A DNA stretch of 64,000 bases from Chryseobacterium sp. VAUSW3 (GCF_002205795.1 NZ_NIUY01000002.1:1-64000); one strand, 5' to 3'. Positions 23,380 through 32,548 are shown, counted from the first letter of the stretch. The notes: generated from the letters alone by a model not told the origin. Translations and numbers: made by a program.

Positions 23380-24414
23380 TTATTTAATATTTTTGGAATT
23401 GAGCCATTCTTGGTAGTCCCGGGCATTTTTAGCATGCTCTGTATCGCTTGCAGTAAAGCGGTGAAACCCGAATTTATCCGGATCAGCAGCCATAAAGATG
23501 TAATTATGCTGCGCAGGATTCAGAACCGCATCCACGGAGTTTTTATCAGTAATACAGATAGGTCCCGGCGGAATTCCCGCGTTGGCATACGTATTATAGG
23601 GAGAAGGGTGTTTCAGGTGCTTGTAAAAAACTCTTTTGATTGGCGTTGTAAAGTTGCTGTCTTTGTTAATAGCATAGATTACCGTAGGATCACTCTGCAG
23701 TTTCATGCCCTTTCTGTAGCGGTTCAGGTAGAGCCCTGCAATGGTTTTCTGCTCATCCGGTTTACCGCCGGATTCTTTGTACACGATGGAGGCGAGGGCG
23801 TAAATCTGGTCACGGGTTAAGCCGCTTTGTTCTTCTTTGGCTTTTCTTTCCGCAGTCCAGAAGTCATTATACTGGTCTTCGAATTTCTTGAAAAACTGTT
23901 CCGGTGTTACCGTCCAGAAGAAATTATAGGTGTCAATGAAGAAGTATTTCTTCAGGTCTTCTGCATTGCTGTAGCCTTTTTTAACCGCAATGGTGTTCAG
24001 ATCTTTAACAAATCTCAGAGAATCCAGTTCGGTTTTCTTGGAGACGCGTCCCACCATTTGGTACACATCACCAAAATCACCAATCCTGTAGGTATTTTCA
24101 GTTTGGTTGCCGGCTTTAATCATGTTCACGAGATCGGTGTTGCTCGTTCCTGATTTAATGCGGTAACGACCCGCATTGAAGTGTTTGCCCAGGTTTTTGT
24201 CTTTGGCTACCGCTTCAAAACTTTCTTTGTTTTTAATATAAGGAGCAATGGAATCCAGAATAGAATTCATACTGGCCGAATGCGGAATCAGGATGTAGCC
24301 TTCTTTTTCCACATTGTTTGCGAAAAACTTCTGGTAATACCGGAACCCGAAAAATCCACCGATTAAAAGAATGGCCAGTGCGATAACGGCAACAGCCGAA
24401 TTTCCTTTTTTCAT
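23380..24414 (-). CDS. mltG: Endolytic murein transglycosylase MltG
   Basis: MltG cuts nascent peptidoglycan strands at the inner membrane and so sets glycan length. The 344-residue product has one N-terminal membrane anchor (VAVIALAILLIGGFFGF) and the YceG domain. The active-site region is IYALASIVYKESGGKPDEQK, in which the Glu of KESG is the expected catalytic residue, followed by TIAGLYLNRYRKGMKLQSDP and PYNTYANAGIPPGPI. The length fits the family. It lies 40 bases after dapF on the same strand and is probably co-transcribed with it. Confidence 0.93.
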   Translation of the reverse strand: MKKGNSAVAVIALAILLIGGFFGFRYYQKFFANNVEKEGYILIPHSASMNSILDSIAPYIKNKESFEAVAKDKNLGKHFNAGRYRIKSGTSNTDLVNMIKAGNQTENTYRIGDFGDVYQMVGRVSKKTELDSLRFVKDLNTIAVKKGYSNAEDLKKYFFIDTYNFFWTVTPEQFFKKFEDQYNDFWTAERKAKEEQSGLTRDQIYALASIVYKESGGKPDEQKTIAGLYLNRYRKGMKLQSDPTVIYAINKDSNFTTPIKRVFYKHLKHPSPYNTYANAGIPPGPICITDKNSVDAVLNPAQHNYIFMAADPDKFGFHRFTASDTEHAKNARDYQEWLNSKNIK

Positions 24415-24454
24415 ATACTTCTTACTGTTTTTTTTATTCTGATTGTTGTTCTGA

Positions 24455-25231
24455 TCAGAGATCTATTTTTCCTCTGAAAACCTGTTTTGCCGGACCTTCG
24501 AGCCATACCTCCGTAAATGAACCACCGTGCTGTTCGGCATATACTTTAAGGTTTCCGCCAAGAACTTTTACGTTCACCATGTTTTCGTCTCTGTCTTTCA
24601 GGTAAACGAGTGCCGCAGCTGTAGCGCCGGTTCCGCAGCTGAACGTTTCGTCTTCAACTCCGCGTTCGTAGGTTCTCACAAAGATTTCGTGGTCACCCAT
24701 CTCTTCCACAAAATTTACGTTAATTCCTTCATTTCTGTAAGTCGCGGAATTGCGGATTTTGTTACCCTGATCATAGACTTTAAAATTGGCCACATCTTCC
24801 ACATACTTTACGTAATGGGGCGAACCGGTATTCAGCACACTGTCTTCGCCATCTTTACTAATCCCGGCAACATCAATCATTTTCAGTTTTACGATACCGT
24901 TGTGGATTTCGGCTTCGTGTAGCCCGTCCACCGCTTCAAACGTAGCAGTGTTCTCAAATATATCCAGAAAATGAGCGAAGGCTACGATGCATCTTCCGCC
25001 GTTTCCGCACATGGTGCTTTCGTTACCGTCGGAATTATAATACACCATTCTGAAGTCTGAATTTTTATCATCTTCCAAAAGGATTAGCCCATCGCCACCA
25101 ATTCCGAACCGGCGGTCGCAAAGTCTTTCGATCAACTCTTTTTCTTTGGGAAACTGCAGGTCGCGGTTATCAATCATCACGAAATCGTTGCCTGTTCCCT
25201 GGTATTTATAAAATTCTATGGTTTTCTGCAT
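24455..25231 (-). CDS. dapF: Diaminopimelate epimerase
   Basis: DapF converts LL- to meso-diaminopimelate, for lysine and for peptidoglycan cross-links. The 258-residue product shows both halves of the fold with the two catalytic cysteines: MCGNGGRCI in the N-terminal half and ETFSCGTGATAAAL in the C-terminal half. The opening FYKYQGTGNDFVMIDNRD is typical. The neighbouring mltG also acts on the cell wall. No abnormality is seen. Confidence 0.95.
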   Translation of the reverse strand: MQKTIEFYKYQGTGNDFVMIDNRDLQFPKEKELIERLCDRRFGIGGDGLILLEDDKNSDFRMVYYNSDGNESTMCGNGGRCIVAFAHFLDIFENTATFEAVDGLHEAEIHNGIVKLKMIDVAGISKDGEDSVLNTGSPHYVKYVEDVANFKVYDQGNKIRNSATYRNEGINVNFVEEMGDHEIFVRTYERGVEDETFSCGTGATAAALVYLKDRDENMVNVKVLGGNLKVYAEQHGGSFTEVWLEGPAKQVFRGKIDL

Positions 25232-25334
25232 AATAAACCGAAATGGTTATAAAATATGGCAGCAAAGATACTTAAAACCGGTAATTTCATTTTAAGTTGC
25301 TGCGTTAAAGTTTTTACAAAATATGGGTTCGTCT

Positions 25335-26000
25335 TTAAGGGCTCGGAACCCTGCTTTTTTTCCATTCCAGATACCCGATCACCGCCATCACCGTAAAAAC
25401 CAGATACTGAACAGAGGTAATGCCGAGCCCTTTGTAAAGCATCATGGGTACACAGATGAGGTCGCCGATGATCCAGAAAATCCAGTTCTCGGTCTTTCTT
25501 TTCGCCATGAGCCACATCCCGACAAGGAAAATAGCAGTGGTGAAGATGTCGAGCCAGTTGGCCCAGTCGAGGTGATACAGTCCGAAGTTTACATTTTCAG
25601 TAGAAAACTGATTGTCGATTAATGGTTTGTAATAATATACCACCATAACAAAAACCAGACTTAGGGCAAATAAAACCGATGCTACCAGCCAGTCTTTTTT
25701 GGTGGCTGCAGAAACTTCTACATGTACATGGTCTTCAGCGTTTTTAGCCCACAAAATCCAGCCGTAAATGCTCATTACTGTGTAGTAGAAATTAATCATC
25801 ATGTCGCCAAGTAACCCGAATTTGAAGAGGATGTAAACATAAAGTGCCGTAGAAACAATCCCGGTAGGATACACCCAGATGTTCTTTTTAATCGAGAAAT
25901 ACACGCTAAGCAGGCCGAAGACCGCCGCAGTAATTTCCAGAATAATCTGATAGGTTTCGTAGGATTCGTAAGGTTTCAGGAAGAGATCGTAGAAATTCAT
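25335..26000 (-). CDS. pnuC: Nicotinamide riboside/mononucleotide transporter PnuC
   Basis: PnuC is an inner-membrane facilitator that takes up nicotinamide riboside for NAD synthesis. The 221-residue product has about seven hydrophobic segments. Characteristic pieces are VYPTGIVSTALYVYILFKFG, FYYTVMSIYGWILWAK, and ENWIFWIIGDLICVPMMLYKG near the C-terminus. The C-terminal LEWKKSR is cytoplasmic and basic. It stands between dapF and the OsmC gene. No NAD riboswitch is seen upstream. Confidence 0.9.
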   Translation of the reverse strand: MNFYDLFLKPYESYETYQIILEITAAVFGLLSVYFSIKKNIWVYPTGIVSTALYVYILFKFGLLGDMMINFYYTVMSIYGWILWAKNAEDHVHVEVSAATKKDWLVASVLFALSLVFVMVVYYYKPLIDNQFSTENVNFGLYHLDWANWLDIFTTAIFLVGMWLMAKRKTENWIFWIIGDLICVPMMLYKGLGITSVQYLVFTVMAVIGYLEWKKSRVPSP

Positions 26001-26075
26001 GACTCAAAGATAATTTTTTTGCCTGACTATCGTACGCGGTGGGACAGCATTTTCCAGATAAGACTTCAGCAAAAG

Positions 26076-26098
26076 AAAAACCCCGATAATACCGGGGT
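26076..26098 (-). terminator. Terminator after the OsmC-family gene
   Basis: On the minus strand ACCCCG and CGGGGT pair around a 9-base loop and are followed by a U-run. It lies 24 bases past the OsmC-gene stop. Confidence 0.8.
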
Positions 26099-26121
26099 CC
26101 TGTCATTTTCACTTTTCTGTT

Positions 26122-26559
26122 TTATGATCCGACTACAATCTTCGGAGTCATCGTAATTTTTGAATTTACTGAATTCGAGATTAGGCAGTTGGCTTCAGCT
26201 TTCTGAAGAACTCGTTCTGCTTTTTCACGGTCTTCTTCGTTAAGAATGACCACTGTTGGTTCCAGAATCACTTCGGTCATCAGGAATTTACCGTCGATCC
26301 GGTCGAGCTTTCCGCTGGATTTGCAGGCAAACTCTTTGAACTGGAGTTTAGAATTTTCCGCGATCGCCACAAAAGTTGTCATCAGGCAGCTTGCCACGGC
26401 GGCGGTAAAAAGATGTTCCGGCGACCAGATTCCCTCCACACCGTTCGGGAACTGAGGTGGGGTAGCCACTTCTACTGCGGTGTTAAGTTCGGGAGAAGTC
26501 ATTTCGCCGTTGCGCCCGCTTTTCCAGTTAATGTCTACATTGTAAAAATGTGCATCCAT
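26122..26559 (-). CDS. OsmC-family peroxide-reducing protein
   Basis: OsmC/Ohr proteins reduce organic peroxides through two reactive cysteines. In this 145-residue product they are the Cys in LFTAAVASCLMTTFVA and the Cys in KAEANCLISNSV. The N-terminal W-x-x-G-R-x-G strand and the SPELNTAVEVATPPQFPNG region are also family-like. It ends at its own terminator and starts four bases after the rhodanese gene, so the two probably form an operon concerned with thiol chemistry or oxidative stress. Confidence 0.88.
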   Translation of the reverse strand: MDAHFYNVDINWKSGRNGEMTSPELNTAVEVATPPQFPNGVEGIWSPEHLFTAAVASCLMTTFVAIAENSKLQFKEFACKSSGKLDRIDGKFLMTEVILEPTVVILNEEDREKAERVLQKAEANCLISNSVNSKITMTPKIVVGS

Positions 26560-26563
26560 GATA

Positions 26564-26875
26564 TTAAATTTTATTGTTTAAACTCATCCAGCCGCCACCG
26601 TTGTACACCTGGGTATAGCCGGCATTTTTCAGAATCGTCAGGGCCGAAGAACTTCTCATTCCCGACGCGCAGCAGGTAATGATCGGTTTGTTTTTATCTT
26701 TAAGTCTTGCCAGGTTTGCGGCCAGCTGGTCTACCGGGATATTAATGGAATTCTTAATATGGCCGCCGGCATATTCGCCTTTGCTTCTTACATCTACTAC
26801 GGTGGCGCCCTGTTTTACAAGTGCGGCGAAATCGGTGGTTTCCATCCCGAACAAATTTTTAATCGAATCGAACAT
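26564..26875 (-). CDS. Single-domain rhodanese-like sulfurtransferase
   Basis: The 103-residue product is one rhodanese domain: DFAALVKQGATVVDVRSKGE (strand and helix start), GGHIKNSINIPVDQL, and the active-site loop ITCCASGMRSSSAL with the catalytic Cys. It likely handles persulfide or sulfane sulfur in the cytoplasm. It is immediately followed by the OsmC-family gene. No signal peptide is present. Confidence 0.9.
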   Translation of the reverse strand: MFDSIKNLFGMETTDFAALVKQGATVVDVRSKGEYAGGHIKNSINIPVDQLAANLARLKDKNKPIITCCASGMRSSSALTILKNAGYTQVYNGGGWMSLNNKI

Positions 26876-27090
26876 AGCTCTGTATTTTTACTGTTATTTA
26901 ATGATGCAAAGGTAGGGCAAGCCTGCACGGTGTTCGGTAACAGATGTTACATTGCATAATGTGATCTGCTTCGGAATAAAAATGAAAAGGTGAATTATCT
27001 TTTTCCTTTCAAAATCAGTGAATAAGCCAATAAAAGCCATTAAAACTCAAATAAAATCACCAGAAAATAATTATATCTCAAAATATTTTA

Positions 27091-27098
27091 TATTTTTG
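27091..27098 (+). promoter_or_regulatory. Bacteroidetes -7 box before the amino-acid permease
   Basis: TATTTTTG fits the TAnnTTTG -7 consensus and lies 26 bases before the permease ATG. A matching -33 TTG is not clear. Confidence 0.4.
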
Positions 27099-27124
27099 GA
27101 AATCTTTAAAAAAATTAAAAACTT

Positions 27125-28666
27125 ATGGCAAATATTTGGATTAAGAAACCCATGGAAGCGTATGAAGCAGACATTAAAAAAAGCGAGCTGAAACGTGTAT
27201 TGGGGAAATGGAGTTTGACAGCAATTGGTATCGGTGCCATCATTGGCGGCGGTATTTTTGTTTTAACAGGTACCGGAGCGTATTATCATGCAGGACCGGC
27301 GCTTGCGCTTTCTTTTGTTATTGCAGGCATTGCGTGTGTGTTTGCTGCTTTGTGTTATGCAGAATTTGCCTCCATATTACCGGTGGAAGGATCGGCTTAT
27401 GCTTATGCTTACGGAACCGTAGGCGAGGTGTTCGCCTGGATTATCGGGTGGGGGCTCATCCTGGAATATGCCATGGGATCCATGACGGTCGCCGTATCCT
27501 GGTCGGGTTACTTTACCAAATTCCTGCACATGTTTGGGATCCATTTGCCAAACTGGCTTACGACCGATCCGCAAACCTTTGCGGCAGCGGGCGGAACAGG
27601 ATTCTCCATGAACCTGCCGGCACTACTGATCGTGCTTTTCGTTATTTCTATTCTAGTAAGAGGAACCAAAGGCGCTGCGAAAGCCAATAACTTTATTGTA
27701 ATCCTAAAAGTGTCGGCTATTATTTTCGTAATTATCGCCGGTTTGTTCTTCATCAATGTTGAAAACTGGACTCCTTTTATTCCTGAGCCTACTGTAATTA
27801 CAGAAAACGGAGTCTCACATGAGGCCTACGGATATGCAGGTATTGTAGCCGGAGCTTCTGCTATTTTCTTTGCGTATGTAGGTTTCGACGCCGTTTCTAC
27901 GCAGGCCGGTGAAGCTATTAATCCTAAGAAAGATGTACCGTTTGCGATTATTACCTCTTTGGTGATCTGTACCATTCTATATATTTTGGTATCTCTGGTA
28001 CTTACCGGGATGATGCATTACACCGATTTCAATCCGCTGGGGAAATATCCTGATGCGATTAAGGCGCCTGTAGCGTATGCTTTCGATATTGCAGGGCAGG
28101 CGTGGGCAGGGTATATTATTACCATTGCTGCGACGGTAGGATTAATTTCTGTATTAATGGTGATGATCATGGGACAGTCAAGAATTTTCCTTGGCATGTC
28201 GAAGGACGGTTTAATTCCTAAAACCTTCTCTAAAGTAAACGCTGCGAGCGGGGTACCGAGAAAAAACCTGATGATTCTGGGCGCTGTAATTTCTGTGGTT
28301 GCGGCTTTTACCCCGATCAATGACCTGGCGCACATGACCAGTTTCGGAACTTTGTTCGCGTTCACCATGGTGTGTGTAGCGGTTTGGATGTTGCGGGTGA
28401 AGCAGCCTAATCTGCCAAGAAGCTTCCGTGTGCCGTTTTTACCGGTGATCGCTACATTGGGAATCCTCATCAATGTTTACCTGATCATTAACCTGAGTAT
28501 TGAAGCCCAGACGTACTCGTTCATCTGGCTGCTTATCGGTACTGTGATTTATTTTCTTTACAGTAAAAAACATTCGAACCTTCAGAACGGCGGTTTTGGT
28601 GAGACTTTCAAAGCCGAGCAGGAGCCTCTGGAAAAAGTAGATGTCGACATCGATAACAAAGATTAA
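27125..28666 (+). CDS. APC-family amino-acid permease
   Basis: The 513-residue product is an inner-membrane amino-acid transporter with about 12 or more hydrophobic segments. The first carries the substrate-binding motif GIGAIIGGGIFVLTG typical of cationic amino-acid permeases. Later features include GFDAVSTQAGEAINPKKDVP, MVMIMGQSRIFLGMSKDGL and FRVPFLPVIATLGI. The C-terminal tail is acidic and cytoplasmic. The exact amino acid cannot be read from the sequence. It ends at a strong terminator ten bases past the stop. Confidence 0.88.
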   Translation: MANIWIKKPMEAYEADIKKSELKRVLGKWSLTAIGIGAIIGGGIFVLTGTGAYYHAGPALALSFVIAGIACVFAALCYAEFASILPVEGSAYAYAYGTVGEVFAWIIGWGLILEYAMGSMTVAVSWSGYFTKFLHMFGIHLPNWLTTDPQTFAAAGGTGFSMNLPALLIVLFVISILVRGTKGAAKANNFIVILKVSAIIFVIIAGLFFINVENWTPFIPEPTVITENGVSHEAYGYAGIVAGASAIFFAYVGFDAVSTQAGEAINPKKDVPFAIITSLVICTILYILVSLVLTGMMHYTDFNPLGKYPDAIKAPVAYAFDIAGQAWAGYIITIAATVGLISVLMVMIMGQSRIFLGMSKDGLIPKTFSKVNAASGVPRKNLMILGAVISVVAAFTPINDLAHMTSFGTLFAFTMVCVAVWMLRVKQPNLPRSFRVPFLPVIATLGILINVYLIINLSIEAQTYSFIWLLIGTVIYFLYSKKHSNLQNGGFGETFKAEQEPLEKVDVDIDNKD

Positions 28667-28675
28667 TTAATTTCC

Positions 28676-28703
28676 AAAGTCCGCATTGATGCGGACTTTT
28701 TTT
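28676..28703 (+). terminator. Terminator after the permease gene
   Basis: AAAGTCCGCAT and ATGCGGACTTT form a perfect 11-bp stem with a 2-base loop, followed by a U-run. It covers a TTG (28686) and an ATG (28689) of the next frame and so rules against those starts. Confidence 0.88.
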
Positions 28704-28712
28704 ACTATGCTT

Positions 28713-29729
28713 ATGAAAAAATCAGCTTTAATTATTCTGTGTCTGTTCAGCCAAATCATTTTTTCACAAAAGCTGGAAACAAAAATTCTTCTGAAAGATA
28801 AAATCTCCATCCGAGCCCTGCAGCTGTATGACGGTAAAGTGTGGTACTCCGGCACCGATTCCAAATTCGGATACGTGAGTCTGAGGGATACAGCGGATAA
28901 AAAGCAGCTGAAACTTTCTGAAAAGAACTTACAGTTCAGAACGCTGGGGCAGGATCAAAATGCTTTTTACGCTATTAATATTGAAAGTCCGGCTTATTTT
29001 TTTAAGATTGACAAAAAGTCTTTAAACTCAAAAATCGTTTTTACAGATACTGCGAAAACCGCTTTTTATGACGCACTGCATTTTGGCAAAGACGGATTTG
29101 GATTTGCTTTAAGTGACCCAAACGGAAAAGAAGCAGCAACTTCTTCCTTAAAAACCGGCGGTAAACTCTGGCAAAAGTGTCCTGCGAGCTGTTTGCCGGA
29201 ATTTAAAACTGGTGAAGCTGCATTTGCAGCCAGTAATACCAATATTGCTTCATCAAAAAAACAGATGTGGTTTGCAACCGGCGGGCTATCTTCGAGAATT
29301 TTCAGACAAAATATTAAATCTTGCGGCTGGGAAGTTTTCGATACCCCTTTCATCCAGGGCACTTCTTCGCAGGGCATTTATTCCATTGATTTTTATGATG
29401 ATAAATTCGGTATCGCAGTGGGTGGCGATTACACCAAACAGGCCGAAAACATCAACAACATCGCAACGACCCACGACGGCGGCGAAACTTGGCAGATTCA
29501 GGCTTCAGGGAAAAATGCCGGGTATAAAACCTGTGTAAAAATCCGCCCGAAATCCAAAGGAAAAGATATCATTGCCGTTGGGGACCAGAATATCGAATTC
29601 TCCAGTGATTATGGGAAAACCTGGACGAAGATTTCCGATGAAAAAGGATTGTATGTGTGCGAATGGCTCGACAAAAACACCTTGATTTTTGCGGGCAAAG
29701 ACAGAATTGTGAAAATGACCCTGCGCTGA
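28713..29729 (+). CDS. Secreted beta-propeller (Ycf48/BNR-like) protein
   Basis: The 338-residue product has a signal peptide (MKKSALIILCLFSQIIFSQ). A repeated beta-propeller pattern follows, with sialidase-type Asp-box elements such as TTHDGGETWQIQ and FSSDYGKTWTKIS. Proteins of this kind fold as Ycf48-like or WD/BNR propellers. Bacteroidetes members are often called oxidoreductases without proof. The ATG at 28713 (or 28707) is chosen because earlier starts lie in the upstream terminator. It is a single gene, and the function is unknown. Confidence 0.75.
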   Translation: MKKSALIILCLFSQIIFSQKLETKILLKDKISIRALQLYDGKVWYSGTDSKFGYVSLRDTADKKQLKLSEKNLQFRTLGQDQNAFYAINIESPAYFFKIDKKSLNSKIVFTDTAKTAFYDALHFGKDGFGFALSDPNGKEAATSSLKTGGKLWQKCPASCLPEFKTGEAAFAASNTNIASSKKQMWFATGGLSSRIFRQNIKSCGWEVFDTPFIQGTSSQGIYSIDFYDDKFGIAVGGDYTKQAENINNIATTHDGGETWQIQASGKNAGYKTCVKIRPKSKGKDIIAVGDQNIEFSSDYGKTWTKISDEKGLYVCEWLDKNTLIFAGKDRIVKMTLR

Positions 29730-30313
29730 CCAGACTTCTCAATCAATAAAAACTTAATCTTCAAGCGTGCTGAGCCGCGAATTCATACGCATGCAGACCG
29801 AATGTTACTCACCCTGCATGCCCGCCCACAGATACGCTGCAGATAACAATTTGGAATAATAAAGACTGCAGGTTATAACCAGACTTTTGTCCTTCTTAAA
29901 AAGCCGACAATGAATTGAAAAAATCATCGAATCAAAATAAAAATAAAAAACGCTGAAATAGATTTCTGTTGAACGAAAGATTCGAAAGATTTTTTTAGCA
30001 TTATGGGTTTATCGATAAAAAATTTAAAAATACTGAAGAGACCTCTAGAATGGTCTCTTTTTTGTAAGTCAGTTGCAACCTTTTTAAATTGATCTTAACA
30101 AAGTTGTGCAAGTAGTTAAGCTACCAAAAATTAAGTTTGTTATTTTTTCCTCTATGGGAAATCACCTGCAACGATAACAGCAGTTTTTCGATGGAAATTT
30201 ATTCTTATATCAAAGATAATTACTTCAAATTTTAATACTTCTCAAGACTTAAATCTGTCTTTTAGAATCAATAATTAGGTCATCAAACATTTTAAATTAA
30301 TCAAAAAAAAATA
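29730..30313. other. 584-base intergenic stretch without a gene
   Basis: No supported gene lies here. It holds an inverted repeat GCATGCAG/CTGCATGC (29789-29796 and 29814-29821) and a terminator-like hairpin at 30037-30063. The latter lies about 300 bases past the propeller-gene stop, so an unannotated short RNA or peptide may end there; none could be defined. The second half is A/T-rich, as expected for a promoter of the NlpE-like gene. Confidence 0.5.
30037..30063 (+). terminator. Isolated terminator-like hairpin
   Basis: AAGAGACC and GGTCTCTT pair around an 8-base loop and run into five Us. It lies far from the end of the upstream gene. Confidence 0.65.
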
Positions 30314-31090
30314 ATGAACACATTTAAATTTTTAACCGTAGCAGCACTAACCACCATTTTTGTTTCTTGCAGCGACAGTAAATCGACCGTTGAAACTGCA
30401 AATAAAGAGCAGGAAAAAACTGAGGCACAGCAGAATAATGATTTTTCTACAGGAATCTACACTGCAACGTTGCCTTGCGCTGATTGTATGGGAATCGAAA
30501 CCTATATTACCTTTCAAAAAGACAACAAAGCGGTTAAAAGTACAATGTATTTAGACAGCGACGGTACTTCTGAAAACGAGTATGGTACTTGGACAAAGAA
30601 TGATGACATTATTGAAGTATCCATCCCAAATTCGCCCACGGAATATTATATGGTAAAACCTAACAAAACCTTGGTTAGATTGGATGCTGACAAGAAAGAA
30701 GTAAGCGGAGAATTAGCCAAAAATTATATTTTTAAAGAAGTAAATGCTTATACGCCCGCTCAATTGAACGGTACCTATAACACCAACGCCAATGGAAAAG
30801 GATACAAACAAATTCTGGAATTGAAATCTGAAAATGACAGTATATACTCGGTGAGAATTTCATTTACCGGCGCTTTAAAAGGATGTACGTTTGAGGGCAA
30901 AGGAAAGTTAGTGAATAATCAGATTGATGTTGATTTAAAAACCATCAATAAAGAATTAAAAGGGACGATGACGATTTTATTTAAGGATAAAACAGCTGAA
31001 GTATTTACTTCGAGATTTGAAGATAGATTCGCATTAAATTACTTTTGTGGCGGCGGTGCAAGTTTAGCCGGAGATTATTATAAAAAATAA
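30314..31090 (+). CDS. NlpE-like lipoprotein
   Basis: The 258-residue product has a lipoprotein signal ending IFVSC with the lipid-anchored Cys at residue 19. An NlpE N-terminal-type domain follows: FSTGIYTATLPCADCMGIET with the CxxC pair, then IYLD-like strands and YGTWTKNDDIIEV. NlpE proteins sense envelope or copper stress in enterobacteria. In Bacteroidetes the role is not established. A second, similar beta domain occupies residues 150-258, with Cys in LKGCTFEGKG and NYFCGGG. It stands alone and is A/T-richer than the surrounding genes. Confidence 0.8.
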   Translation: MNTFKFLTVAALTTIFVSCSDSKSTVETANKEQEKTEAQQNNDFSTGIYTATLPCADCMGIETYITFQKDNKAVKSTMYLDSDGTSENEYGTWTKNDDIIEVSIPNSPTEYYMVKPNKTLVRLDADKKEVSGELAKNYIFKEVNAYTPAQLNGTYNTNANGKGYKQILELKSENDSIYSVRISFTGALKGCTFEGKGKLVNNQIDVDLKTINKELKGTMTILFKDKTAEVFTSRFEDRFALNYFCGGGASLAGDYYKK

Positions 31091-31286
31091 TACTAAAGCT
31101 ACCCAAGGAATCGTCTGAACTACTTTCTGCTGAACAAATTGTAGGTGGGCAGCACAAATGATGCTGATTTGCGATGATCCACATTAACGTTATTTAACAT
31201 CTTTTGTGTTTTTAGACTGGTTAGTAAAACCTATTTTTGTTATAAAGAGTTGAAGAACACTCTTAATAACATTAAAATTTTAAATT

Positions 31287-31580
31287 ATGGAAAAGTTTGC
31301 AATATTAGCTAGAGTAGAAGCAAAACCGGGTAAAGAAAATGACGTATTGGAATTCCTAAAGTCTGCCTTACCGCTTGCGGAAGGTGAGCCAGGAACCGTA
31401 AGATGGTATGCTTTACAAATTGGCCCTTCTACTTTTGGTATATTCGATACGTTCGGAACTACAGATGCAAGAGATGCTCACCTGAATGGTGAGATTGCAA
31501 AGGCTTTAATGGCCAATGCTTCTGAATTACTTGCTAAAGAACCTGTACTTGAAATGGTAGATCTACTAGCAGTAAAGTAA
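31287..31580 (+). CDS. Antibiotic biosynthesis monooxygenase (ABM)-domain protein
   Basis: The 97-residue product is a single ferredoxin-like ABM domain: KFAILARVEAKPGKENDVLE, FLKSALPLAEGEPGTVRWYA and FGIFDTFGTTDARDAHLNGE. Relatives such as YgiN are quinol monooxygenases or heme-degrading enzymes; substrate cannot be inferred. It stands between the NlpE-like lipoprotein and a strong terminator as a single-gene unit. Small ABM proteins often respond to redox stress, and the neighbouring DJ-1-family gene would fit that theme. Confidence 0.85.
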   Translation: MEKFAILARVEAKPGKENDVLEFLKSALPLAEGEPGTVRWYALQIGPSTFGIFDTFGTTDARDAHLNGEIAKALMANASELLAKEPVLEMVDLLAVK

Positions 31581-31610
31581 GCAATCGAACACAAATTTTT
31601 AATACAGTTA

Positions 31611-31647
31611 AATGGAGCCAGGTATTTCCCCGGCTCCATTTTTTTTT
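31611..31647 (+). terminator. Terminator after the ABM-domain gene
   Basis: AATGGAGCC (31611-31619) and GGCTCCATT (31632-31640) form a perfect 9-bp stem followed by a long U-run. Confidence 0.88.
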
Positions 31648-31726
31648 ATCATTTTGTGAAAGGTTGAACCTTTGCTATGTATACAAGATTTATCTTGATT
31701 ATTCAAAGAAAATTTCAATTGAGCAC

Positions 31727-31755
31727 AAAAAAAAGAGACTGAAAACGTCTCTTTT
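31727..31755 (-). terminator. Terminator after the DJ-1/PfpI gene
   Basis: On the minus strand AAAAGAGAC and GTCTCTTTT pair around a 7-base loop and continue into a U-run. It lies just past the stop of the DJ-1-family gene. Confidence 0.85.
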
Positions 31756-31765
31756 CTATTCTTGA

Positions 31766-32548
31766 TTATTGAAGTTTTTTAAGTTCTTCTAAAACAGCTT
31801 CGCCAACTGCATGAGCAGATTGAGGATTTTGTCCTGTTACCACTCTTTCGTCTACGGTAACGTGAGTTTGCCATAAACCAGATTTTTCAAATTTGGCTCC
31901 GCGTTCTATTAATTTAGATTCTAATCTAAATGGAACCACTTCATCTAATTTCACAGCAGCTTCTTCTTCGTTGGTGAAAGCATTGATTTTTTTGCCATCT
32001 ACTAAAAAATTTCCATTGCTGAGTTTAATGTTCACCAATCCGGCAGGACCGTGACAAACAGCACTTACGACTCCATTTTTTTCGTAGATTTTTTGTGCGA
32101 TTACTGCCAATTCTTCATTATCTGCAAAATCCCACATCGTACCGTGACCTCCAGCATAAAGAATCCCTACATATTCATCAGGATTTACTTCTGAAGGCGT
32201 CATGGTGTTCTGAATTTTATTTTGATAATATTCATCTGCCAAAAATCTTTCATTGACCTTATCATCTGGAGTATTTCCATAATACGGCGGGTTTCCACCT
32301 TTTGGACTCACGAAATCTATTTCGTAACCAGCATCTACTAATACAGCCCAAGGATGTGTTACTTCACCTAAATAATAACCGGTAGATTCACCAGTGTTTC
32401 CTAATTTGTCGTGGCTCGTAACCACGAATAATACTTTTTTGCTCATTTTGTTAGATTTTATTGTTTGTGCATTTATCATACTAATCCCTAAAAAAAGAAT
32501 ACAAACCGTTAAGAAAATAATCTTGGATAAAAACTTGTTGTGATTCAT
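31766..32548 (-). CDS. DJ-1/PfpI-family (Hsp31-like) protein with signal peptide
   Basis: The 260-residue product belongs to the DJ-1/PfpI superfamily. The nucleophile elbow is VSAVCHGPAGLVN, and the upstream Glu is in STGYYLGEVTHPWAVL. Relatives are glyoxalases, chaperones or amidases. Unusually it starts with a hydrophobic leader (IIFLTVCILFLGISMINAQ) that looks like a signal peptide, so it may be exported; an internal ATG (MSKKVLFVV) would give a cytoplasmic form. It lies about 100 bases after a Crp-family regulator gene on the same strand, which may control it. Confidence 0.85.
   Translation of the reverse strand: MNHNKFLSKIIFLTVCILFLGISMINAQTIKSNKMSKKVLFVVTSHDKLGNTGESTGYYLGEVTHPWAVLVDAGYEIDFVSPKGGNPPYYGNTPDDKVNERFLADEYYQNKIQNTMTPSEVNPDEYVGILYAGGHGTMWDFADNEELAVIAQKIYEKNGVVSAVCHGPAGLVNIKLSNGNFLVDGKKINAFTNEEEAAVKLDEVVPFRLESKLIERGAKFEKSGLWQTHVTVDERVVTGQNPQSAHAVGEAVLEELKKLQ

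Noticed and set aside
25216-25515. 99-residue minus-strand frame overlapping pnuC
   Set aside because: It is out of frame with pnuC, whose membrane motifs are clear.
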